64,000 nucleotides of DNA from JADKIH01 sp031417395 (GTDB lineage: Bacteria > Bacteroidota > Bacteroidia > AKYH767-A > 2013-40CM-41-45): positions 62,001 through 126,000 of the forward strand of contig JANOVM010000070.1 in assembly GCA_031417395.1 (NCBI GenBank), read 5' to 3'. The notes beneath the pieces are model-generated. The model was not told the DNA's origin. It did not search any database and saw only the letters and a list, made by a program, of their open reading frames with translations. The position numbers were made by a program, and so were the translations under genes. Below, piece after piece: positions 33,261 to 40,856 of the stretch (position 1 is its first letter; every line of letters starts with the position of its first letter).

Positions 33261-34046
33261 TTAGAAATAAAGATTCAAAGTAATTGAACCACTTGCATTA
33301 TCAACTCCAACGTTAAAGTTAGAGGATTTGCTGCCTTTTGAAGTGGTAGATTTTACTGTAGTTCCATCCCAAGATTCAACAGTTGCTTCGCTAGCGCCTG
33401 TTGATCCGATTGAAATTCCCCAACCGTATTCAGCACCAAAAGAAATTTTTGGAGCAAAGAAGTATTCAGCACCAATAAAACCACGAACACCAAAGCTGAA
33501 TGAGCTGCCATTTTTTACTTCAGCAACACGAGTACTACCGATAGGAGAAGTTGCGCTAAAAGGCTTAGCAAATTCATGTGTAGTTTTACCACCGCCGATA
33601 CCAACATTTGCTTCAGCACCGTAGATTCCCTGTAAACGGCCTTTGCCACGGTATTTTTGTATACCGGCACCTAAGGTAATTCCGTTTGAGCTTAATTTTA
33701 CTTTGCTTGGAGTTGTTAAACTGTCACCACCCGGTGTTCCTTCAGGATCAACCTCTGTAGTGCTTGAACCAAAATTTAAAGCAACTTTTCCACGATAAGC
33801 AGTATTAGCATCTTTCATGTATTTCCCAACAATAACCATGTTTTCTTGGTAAGACATGCCAATGTTATTAGTACCGGCCTGATTAAAGAAGTTTCCTACA
33901 TAACGCAATAAAGGATTAGCGTCAAAACCAATTGACCAATCACCTGCTTCAGGTAAAATTGGTGTACCGTTTTTTGAAGTCATTGTTTGTGCATTAGCAA
34001 CAACGATTGATGAAGCTAAAGCAACTGTTAAAAGTAGTTTTTTCAT
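33261..34046 (-). CDS. Outer-membrane beta-barrel protein
   Basis: A 261-residue exported protein with a clear signal peptide (MKKLLLTVALASSIVVANAQ). The mature part has alternating aromatic and small residues of a short barrel and ends in SITLNLYF, a C-terminal aromatic that the BAM complex recognises. Segments such as NGITLGAGIQKYRGKGRLQG and SFGVRGFIGAEYFFAPKISF look like transmembrane strands. No specific family function is recognised. It has a strong promoter at 34090-34121 and stands alone. Confidence 0.75.
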   Translation of the reverse strand: MKKLLLTVALASSIVVANAQTMTSKNGTPILPEAGDWSIGFDANPLLRYVGNFFNQAGTNNIGMSYQENMVIVGKYMKDANTAYRGKVALNFGSSTTEVDPEGTPGGDSLTTPSKVKLSSNGITLGAGIQKYRGKGRLQGIYGAEANVGIGGGKTTHEFAKPFSATSPIGSTRVAEVKNGSSFSFGVRGFIGAEYFFAPKISFGAEYGWGISIGSTGASEATVESWDGTTVKSTTSKGSKSSNFNVGVDNASGSITLNLYF

Positions 34047-34089
34047 TTTTTATGTTTTTAGGGTTTAGTTAGATTTGAATTTATGGGTG

Positions 34090-34121
34090 CAAAAGTAAGG
34101 TTGCTTCAAAATACCAGTCAA
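34090..34121 (-). promoter_or_regulatory. Promoter of the outer-membrane barrel gene
   Basis: On the minus strand TTG (34121-34119), a 21-base spacer and TACTTTTG (34097-34090) match both consensus elements. The leader would be about 40 bases. Confidence 0.78.
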
Positions 34122-34463
34122 GTTTTTTACTTTTTTTTTCCAACAAAGCCATTCATACTGTTTATAATCAGAGCAATAATAAGCACTCAATAGGAACCTA
34201 AAAAGTACATCAAAATATAGTAAAGTTTGAATTTGATTAAAATTCAACGAATGACATTTTGAAAATATTCATAAATAAAGCTAAATCGCTTTTGTATAAA
34301 ATATTAATTAACATTTAATAACTTTATTGATTTATTATCAATACTTTATGACACTTACCTGATAAAATCTTTGTTAAATACTGTTAACTATGCTTTAAAA
34401 TTCTCTAATTTGAACCGAATTTAAATGAAACAACAAAATTTTTGTTTAACCAAAATCAATCTT
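34122..34463. other. Regulatory gap upstream of the SusC gene
   Basis: About 340 AT-rich bases with no supported gene. An inverted repeat, ATTGAT and ATCAAT five bases apart, lies at 34326-34342 and could be an operator. It resembles the FNR/CRP half-site pattern but its spacing is one base too long. CTAATTTG at 34405-34412 is a weak -7 candidate for susC. No anti-sigma or sigma gene, which often controls Sus loci, is nearby. Confidence 0.45.
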
Positions 34464-37400
34464 ATGAGAAAAACATTTACGCTAATGGCGTTACTGCTGG
34501 CATTTATATGTCATCAAGTTATAGCGCAAGAGAGAACAATTTCGGGAACGGTAATTTCATCGCAGGATAATCTTGGCATTCCCGGAGCCAGTGTTGTAAT
34601 ACCCGGAACAACTAAAGGAGCTATTACGGATATTGATGGTAAGTTTTCACTGCAGGTTCCTACAGAAACGAAAACATTAAAAATTTCTGCTCTTGGAATG
34701 AAAACTAAGGATGTTGAATTAACAACATCAAGTACCTTAAATGTTACGTTAGAGCCTAACATAACAAAGTTAAATGAGGTTGTAGTAACTGCCAATGCAA
34801 TTGTGCGTGAGAAAAGAAGTCTTGGTTATGCTACTCAACAAGTAAGCTCATCAGAACTTAATTCAGGTGAGAACTCAAATATTATTGGTGCCTTACAAGG
34901 TAAGGTTGCTGGCGTAAACATTACATCACTCTCCGGATCACCGGGCAGTTCTCAAAGAATTGTTTTACGCGGAGGTTCTTCACTTACAAGGGAAAACCAG
35001 CCTTTAATTGTAATTGATGGAGTTCCTATCGATAACCGACAATTTCGTACTGACGATGATTTGAACAATCAAGTTGATTATGGTGTCAGGGCGAATGATA
35101 TTAATCCTGATGACATAGAATCAATTTCTGTATTGAAAGGACCGGGTGCAGCAGCACAGTATGGTTCACGCGCAGCTAATGGAGCGATAATGATAACTAC
35201 AAAAAAAGGGAAACGCGCGGAAGCAGGAAAAACATCTAAAATGGAAATTTCATTTCATTCCAATTTAACCTTGTCTAATGTTCTTAAGTTCCCTGAATTT
35301 CAGAATAAATACGGTCAGGGTGATTTAAGTGGAATTCAGGATGACCGCAGGGAAAATTTTAGCTGGGGTTTGCCCTTTGATGATAAATTAAGACCATGGG
35401 GTCAGGAAATCGATGGTAAGCAAAGAGTAAAACCATATTCTGCACTTGAAGATAATACCAAAGACTTCTTCAATACAGGCACTTCATTTACTAATAATAT
35501 TGCCTTTGGAGGCGGTTCAGAAAAAAGCACTTATTATTTTTCTGTTTCTTCGTTAAAAAGTAAAGGAATCGTTCCTACCACAACTTACGATAAATACAAT
35601 ATTTTATTTAATGGAAGTACACAGTTAAACAATCATTTTTCTTCAAGTATTTCATTAAATTATTCCAACATCTCAAGTATGCTTCCTACAGGAGGGCAAC
35701 AGGATCAGTCCATTTATTCTAACCTGCTTCAAACACCAAGAGATATTCCTATTACTGAAGGAGAAAATTTAGAAGATCCTTTTAATGCATACAATGACAT
35801 TACGGGTGAGTATGGATTTTATGCCGCATATGCATTAAATCCTTACTTCGTTTTAGAAAATTTTAAAAACGATAACAATGTTGATCGTGTTTTCGGAAAC
35901 ATTAGCGTTTCATATAGCAAATGGAGTTGGTTGACAATCACTAATAGGCTTGGTGGAGATATTTATTCCGACAGAAGAACTCAGAAATGGAAAAAATATA
36001 ATTATTTGCCAATTGACGCTCCTTACTACAGTCTATTAAATAACAACCAAAACTATCAGGGAAAATATTCAGAAGATATTTATAACCTCACGAGTTATAA
36101 TAATGATTTGATGTTTAATTTTAATCATAAATTTAAAGAGGATTTAACAGGTACATTAATTTTGGGATACAATGTCAGGCAACGAGTTGTGACGAATACT
36201 TTTGCTCAAACAAATCCTCAATCAGGACTGGGAATTCCGGGATACTATAATCTTGACAACAGTGCCGGCCCTGTTGATGCAAATAACTCCTTATCAAAAA
36301 TCAGAAATTATGGATATTATGCAGATTTCAATTTTGCATTGAAAAACATGATTTTCTTAGGCTTAAATGGTCGATTTGATAAGTCTTCAACATTGCCTGC
36401 AGATAATAATACTTATTTCTACCCCGGAGTTAATACTTCATTTGTCGCTTCTGAATTGTTTAATGATAAATTAAAAGATAATTTATTTAACTATTGTAAA
36501 ATTAGAGTGAGTTATGCGAAAGTTGGAAATGATGCGGATCCTTATTTACCCTCAAATTTCTATACCAGAACAGAAATTGATGGAGGTTGGGGTACGACCA
36601 GTTTTCCATTTAATGATATCATTGGCTATTCAACCGGCAATCGTTTAGGCAATACAAATATTAAACCTGAATTCTCTACAGAATTTGAAGTTGGTACTGA
36701 TCTTTCTTTTCTTGATAACAGGCTAAGTGTTGGTGCTTCTTACTACATAAAAAACTCAAAGGATCAAATTTTTAACCTACCTATCTCTCCAGCAACAGGA
36801 TTTTCATCTCAAACAGTCAATGCAGGTGAAGTTGAAAATAAAGGGATTGAAATAGAAATCAGCGGATTTCCACTAATCACAAAATCAGGAGTGAAATGGG
36901 AACTATTTGGAACATATTATAAAAACAAAAATAAAGTTATTTCTCTTTTCCAGGGGGTTGATCAACTTATTTTAGGTGGTTTCTCCGGTTTTTCCATTGT
37001 TAACAAGGTTGGTGAACCGCAGGGAGCGTTTTATGCAGTTGATCTTTTAACCAATTCACAAGGACAGGTAATAGTAGATTCTGCAACAGGAAACCCAAAA
37101 ACAACTCCAAATCTCATTAACGTTGGAAACTATCAGCCTGATTTTCAAATGTCTTGGGGAACAGAAATTACCTATAAAGGTATTTCATTCGGCTTTCTTT
37201 TCGACATGAAAAGTGGAGGTTCCTTTTTTAGCAGAACAAAAGATCTTCTAGATTTTGTTGGAACTTCAAAAGAATCGGAAAATCGCGATATTCAGGTTTA
37301 TCCTAATTCAGTTTATATTGGAGCTGATGGACAAACGGTTGCAAATACTACACCTTATAATCCATACGATTATTACACTGCTTCAATTCCTGCAGGCAGG

Positions 37401-37661
37401 CACGTAATAGATGCTTCTTATACTAAGTTGAGGGAAGTACATTTATCGTATCAATTACCACTTAAATGGCTTACAAAGACACCTTTTGGAAGTGCCAGTA
37501 TAGGTGTTGTTGGAAACAACCTCTATCTTTGGACACCTGAAGAAAATAAATATACCGATCCTGAACTAAATTCAAGTGGTGCAAGTAATGCGCAAGGTTT
37601 TGAGTATTTAGCCAACCCGTCTCAACGAAATTTCGGTTTTGATCTTAAAGTAACTTTTTAA
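34464..37661 (+). CDS. SusC/RagA-type TonB-dependent outer-membrane transporter
   Basis: Imports oligomers across the outer membrane with energy from TonB. ATG 34464 is preferred to the in-frame ATG 34425 because it begins a clean signal peptide (MRKTFTLMALLLAFICHQVIAQ). A carboxypeptidase-regulatory-like domain follows (SGTVISSQDNLGIPGASVVI), then the TonB contact region LNEVVVTANAIV and the plug (QGKVAGVNI, VLKGPGAAAQYGSRAANGAI). The barrel ends in FGFDLKVTF. About 1065 residues is normal. The SusD partner starts 19 bases on. No glycosidase, peptidase or sulfatase lies near, so the ligand cannot be named. Confidence 0.96.
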   Translation: MRKTFTLMALLLAFICHQVIAQERTISGTVISSQDNLGIPGASVVIPGTTKGAITDIDGKFSLQVPTETKTLKISALGMKTKDVELTTSSTLNVTLEPNITKLNEVVVTANAIVREKRSLGYATQQVSSSELNSGENSNIIGALQGKVAGVNITSLSGSPGSSQRIVLRGGSSLTRENQPLIVIDGVPIDNRQFRTDDDLNNQVDYGVRANDINPDDIESISVLKGPGAAAQYGSRAANGAIMITTKKGKRAEAGKTSKMEISFHSNLTLSNVLKFPEFQNKYGQGDLSGIQDDRRENFSWGLPFDDKLRPWGQEIDGKQRVKPYSALEDNTKDFFNTGTSFTNNIAFGGGSEKSTYYFSVSSLKSKGIVPTTTYDKYNILFNGSTQLNNHFSSSISLNYSNISSMLPTGGQQDQSIYSNLLQTPRDIPITEGENLEDPFNAYNDITGEYGFYAAYALNPYFVLENFKNDNNVDRVFGNISVSYSKWSWLTITNRLGGDIYSDRRTQKWKKYNYLPIDAPYYSLLNNNQNYQGKYSEDIYNLTSYNNDLMFNFNHKFKEDLTGTLILGYNVRQRVVTNTFAQTNPQSGLGIPGYYNLDNSAGPVDANNSLSKIRNYGYYADFNFALKNMIFLGLNGRFDKSSTLPADNNTYFYPGVNTSFVASELFNDKLKDNLFNYCKIRVSYAKVGNDADPYLPSNFYTRTEIDGGWGTTSFPFNDIIGYSTGNRLGNTNIKPEFSTEFEVGTDLSFLDNRLSVGASYYIKNSKDQIFNLPISPATGFSSQTVNAGEVENKGIEIEISGFPLITKSGVKWELFGTYYKNKNKVISLFQGVDQLILGGFSGFSIVNKVGEPQGAFYAVDLLTNSQGQVIVDSATGNPKTTPNLINVGNYQPDFQMSWGTEITYKGISFGFLFDMKSGGSFFSRTKDLLDFVGTSKESENRDIQVYPNSVYIGADGQTVANTTPYNPYDYYTASIPAGRHVIDASYTKLREVHLSYQLPLKWLTKTPFGSASIGVVGNNLYLWTPEENKYTDPELNSSGASNAQGFEYLANPSQRNFGFDLKVTF

Positions 37662-37680
37662 TCCAATAGAAAGAAAAATT

Positions 37681-39138
37681 ATGAAAAAAAATAAACTAAT
37701 TACACAAATTGTTTTTACAAGTTTAATTCTGTTGTTCAGTGTTACTTCCTGTAAAAAAGAATTTCTTGATATAAATGAAAACCCTAACAATCCGTTGGAT
37801 GTTGAGGTTGAGGTCTTGTTACCTTCCGCCCAGGCAGCAATTGCACATGTTATGGGAAATAATCTTCAAATTTTTGGAGGATTCTATGCTCAGTATTGGA
37901 CTCAAAGTTCTAGTGCATCACAATACAAAACAATTGAACAGTATAGTCCTGCTGCTAATGATTTTGATGACCCCTGGAGAATCTTGTATGCTGATGCATT
38001 ACAGGATTTAAAAAAAATGCGTGAAAAAGCAACCTTAAAAGAGTGGGATAATTATATTGCCATTGCAAAAATTCTGGAAGCTTATACTTACCAGGTTTTG
38101 ACCGATAACTGGGGACGTATTCCTTTTTCTGAGGCTTTAAGGGCTGAAGAAGGTTTACTTTCTCCGATATACGATAGTCAAGAATCCGTTTATAATGGGA
38201 TTATTAAATTGTTAAATGATGCAGATGGTTTGATTGATGAATCTTCTGATTTCGTTCCGGGTACAGATGATTTGTATTTCCATGGTGATATGGGAATGTG
38301 GAGAAAATTCGGCAACACACTTAAACTGCGTGTATTTCTTAGATTACATTATATAAACCCTGCATCAGATACAGCTGTTCAGTCATTGGATGGTGCTGAT
38401 TTTCTTGCTGCAGGTGAAAACGTTAAATTAGATTATACGAGTCAGGGAGGAAATACAAACCCTCTATATTCTGCAATTGTTGAAGTGGGTTCCACTCAAA
38501 ACATAGTAGCCAGTGCAACAGCTATTGATTATATGTTGGCAAATAGCGATGCACGTATTGACTATTTATATGTTCCCACCGGACCGGATTATGTTGGCTT
38601 ACCGCAAGGTAAATACGATACACTTGTCAGCTTTCCGGCTGCTTTACCCGGTGCTGTGACAGGCGCTAATGCTGACGATGAAACGTCTGCCCTTGCTTCC
38701 GTAATTCTTATGTCAGGTTATGAAAGTTTATTTCTTCAGGCTGAAGGAGCTGCAAGGGGTTTACTATCAGGAAGTGCAAAGTCACTGTATGAAGAGGCAA
38801 TAACAGAAAATTTTGCATCCTTTGGCATTACTGATTCTACACCATTTTTTTATTATACGCAACCAAATATTGATTTTCCAACCGGAGGAACAACAGAGGA
38901 TCAGATAAAAAGAATTATAACTGAAAAATGGATAGCCATGTGCGGAAAACAAGGTAATGAAGCCTGGATAGAATCCAGAAGAACCGGATACCCTGATTTC
39001 TTTACGGTATCAGCAAATTCACTTCTTGGACAAGTATTCCCGGGAAGATTATTATACCCCGATAATGAATTAACACGAAATGCTAATTTTCCCGGTCAAC
39101 CATCTATTACAGATAAAGTATGGTGGGATAACAATTAA
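37681..39138 (+). CDS. SusD/RagB-family nutrient-binding lipoprotein
   Basis: Surface lipoprotein that forms the lid of the SusC transporter. The signal peptide ends in a lipobox with Cys24 (FSVTSCKKEF). SusD landmarks are FLDINENPNNP after the lipobox, the TPR-like helical region (YIAIAKILEAYTYQVLTDNW, WGRIPFSEAL), and TEKWIAMCGKQGNEAWIESR near the end. The length of 485 residues is usual for the SusD-like/RagB group, including those that bind peptides rather than sugars. Confidence 0.95.
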   Translation: MKKNKLITQIVFTSLILLFSVTSCKKEFLDINENPNNPLDVEVEVLLPSAQAAIAHVMGNNLQIFGGFYAQYWTQSSSASQYKTIEQYSPAANDFDDPWRILYADALQDLKKMREKATLKEWDNYIAIAKILEAYTYQVLTDNWGRIPFSEALRAEEGLLSPIYDSQESVYNGIIKLLNDADGLIDESSDFVPGTDDLYFHGDMGMWRKFGNTLKLRVFLRLHYINPASDTAVQSLDGADFLAAGENVKLDYTSQGGNTNPLYSAIVEVGSTQNIVASATAIDYMLANSDARIDYLYVPTGPDYVGLPQGKYDTLVSFPAALPGAVTGANADDETSALASVILMSGYESLFLQAEGAARGLLSGSAKSLYEEAITENFASFGITDSTPFFYYTQPNIDFPTGGTTEDQIKRIITEKWIAMCGKQGNEAWIESRRTGYPDFFTVSANSLLGQVFPGRLLYPDNELTRNANFPGQPSITDKVWWDNN

Positions 39139-39175
39139 GTAAATGTTAATTAAACAAAATATTAAAAACAAAAAA

Positions 39176-39826
39176 ATGAAAAAATTATATATCCTTATAC
39201 TTTCCATAGTATTTATTCTCAACTCTTGTAAAAAAGATCCGGATGTTGTTTCTAAGGTGGTAGAAGTAACCTATCCAACTATTAACGTAAATGGAAGTGA
39301 AATTATTCATTTGCCTATAAATGGAACCTATACAGAACTGGGCGCAACTTTAATTGACGATGTATCAGGTGCTCAGTCACAAATTCAACCAATATCCAAT
39401 GAAATTGATGTTACTACACAAGGGATGTATAAAGTAACGTATGAAGCCGCTAATGCCAATGGCTTTAAAACACAAGCTGTAAGAAATGTATTGGTATTGG
39501 ATTATACCCCACCAGCAGGTTTGGACCCCAACTTTGATATTTCAGGAAATTACCTTAGAGCGGTTACCGGTGTGATTGCAAAACTTGTAAAGCTTGATAA
39601 TGGCTTATATGTTTCCGACCATATTGGAGGAACTTCTGCTATTGCCGCTTATATTGTAACGCCTGATACAATGTCAATTGATCTACCTGTACAAGTAGTT
39701 TATGGTGAATTATTAGAAGGTATAAATGAAACTTTTAATAATTCAAATCCAGCCGCAACAACATTTTCTTATAAAATAGTAGCTGAATCTTTCGGAACAA
39801 GTACAAGAACATTTGTTAAGCAATAA
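39176..39826 (+). CDS. DUF5011/DUF5012-type Ig-like surface lipoprotein
   Basis: A 216-residue lipoprotein from ATG 39176 (MKKLYILILSIVFILNSCKK, lipobox Cys18). An Ig-like DUF5011 domain (about 30-110; INGTYTELGATLIDDVSG, MYKVTYEAANANGF) is followed by a beta-rich second half with ISGNYLRAV. Proteins of this type commonly follow susD in Bacteroidota uptake loci and are surface-exposed accessories of the SusCD complex. It starts 37 bases after susD and a strong terminator ends the three-gene operon. Confidence 0.82.
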   Translation: MKKLYILILSIVFILNSCKKDPDVVSKVVEVTYPTINVNGSEIIHLPINGTYTELGATLIDDVSGAQSQIQPISNEIDVTTQGMYKVTYEAANANGFKTQAVRNVLVLDYTPPAGLDPNFDISGNYLRAVTGVIAKLVKLDNGLYVSDHIGGTSAIAAYIVTPDTMSIDLPVQVVYGELLEGINETFNNSNPAATTFSYKIVAESFGTSTRTFVKQ

Positions 39827-39848
39827 TTCAAATCATACAATAAACCTG

Positions 39849-39883
39849 AAAGGGAATTTAACAGAAGTTAAATTCCCTTTTTT
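39849..39883 (+). terminator. Terminator of the SusCD operon
   Basis: AAAGGGAATTTAAC, loop AGAA and the perfect complement GTTAAATTCCCTTT form a 14-base-pair stem followed by further T. This is a very strong intrinsic terminator. Confidence 0.94.
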
Positions 39884-40022
39884 GCTTTAACACAGGTTCT
39901 TATTTGAAAAAAATTATTTATTACTCCAATTCAACAACTCTTTTTACCCGTTCAGCAACTTTTTTAACCATATTAGTTTCTAAATGTCTAATTTTACTCC
40001 TAAATTTAAAAAACTCTCTTCT

Positions 40023-40625
40023 ATGAAAAAAATCTACAAAACAATTCTTTTATCTTTTGCACTTTTAGTTACAGGTAATCTATTCGCCGTAAAGCATAAC
40101 ATTACTGTAGCTAGCAATGTGTTTTCTCCGAATACACTAACTGTAACCGTCGGAGATACTATTGTTTGGACATGGATTAGTGGTAATCATACCACTACTT
40201 CAACGAGTGTACCATCAGGTGCTGCTACCTGGAGTCATGCCATTGCTTCAGTAAATGATTCATTGGAATACCCAATTACTGTGGATGGAACTTATTCATT
40301 CAAATGTAATATTCACTCTTCCATGACAGGAACAATTACTGCTTTAGTTAATGGAATTAATTCACCTGACTTAAAAGCAAATTTTAGCTTCAATTCATTA
40401 GGTTCATCCGCTTATAAGGCTTCGTTTACGCTTACGAAATCTTCAGCTGTTTCTCTTTCCATTTTTGACCTGACAGGTAAAACAGTTAAAGTTCTTATTT
40501 CAGGAGCGAGATCAGCAGGTAGTTTTTCTGAAATTTTCAATCTGGAAGATCTTCAAAAAGGAATTTATCTTGTTGATATGAATGGTGAAAATCAAAGGAT
40601 AGTTCGAAGAGTAATAATAGAATAA
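40023..40625 (+). CDS. Exported cupredoxin (plastocyanin-like) with T9SS sorting domain
   Basis: A 200-residue protein from ATG 40023, where a signal peptide begins (MKKIYKTILLSFALLVTGNL). The cupredoxin domain (about 25-110) has the complete type 1 copper ligand set: His56 (SGNHTTT), then Cys95, His98 and Met101 in FKCNIHSSMTGTI. The last 80 residues form a T9SS sorting domain (LSIFDLTGKTVKVLISG, LQKGIYLVDMNGENQR). This small copper protein should be delivered outside the outer membrane, where it could carry electrons or hold copper. An upstream ATG at 39984 would bury the signal peptide and is not used. Confidence 0.88.
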   Translation: MKKIYKTILLSFALLVTGNLFAVKHNITVASNVFSPNTLTVTVGDTIVWTWISGNHTTTSTSVPSGAATWSHAIASVNDSLEYPITVDGTYSFKCNIHSSMTGTITALVNGINSPDLKANFSFNSLGSSAYKASFTLTKSSAVSLSIFDLTGKTVKVLISGARSAGSFSEIFNLEDLQKGIYLVDMNGENQRIVRRVIIE

Positions 40626-40683
40626 TAATTTTGCATTGGTTATAAAATAATAGATTCTTCTTTTTATTAACCCTAAATTAAAG

Positions 40684-40711
40684 AGCCCATGATTTCTATC
40701 ATGGGCTTTTT
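40684..40711 (+). terminator. Terminator after the cupredoxin gene
   Basis: AGCCCATGAT, loop TTCT and ATCATGGGCT form a perfect ten-base-pair stem followed by T residues. Confidence 0.9.
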
Positions 40712-40856
40712 AATTGATTAATAGTTTCTTTATGACAAATCGAGTTAAATAAAATAATTTAATAGCCAAATTGACTGCAGAAATCAATTATTAATGACAA
40801 ATTGCCCCTCAAATAATCATGGCAATTTCTTTGATCGACAATGAAAAACGAAAAAT

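Noticed and set aside
34326..34342. A definite FNR box
   Set aside because: The half-sites are five bases apart and the known box has four. It is kept only as a weak operator candidate.
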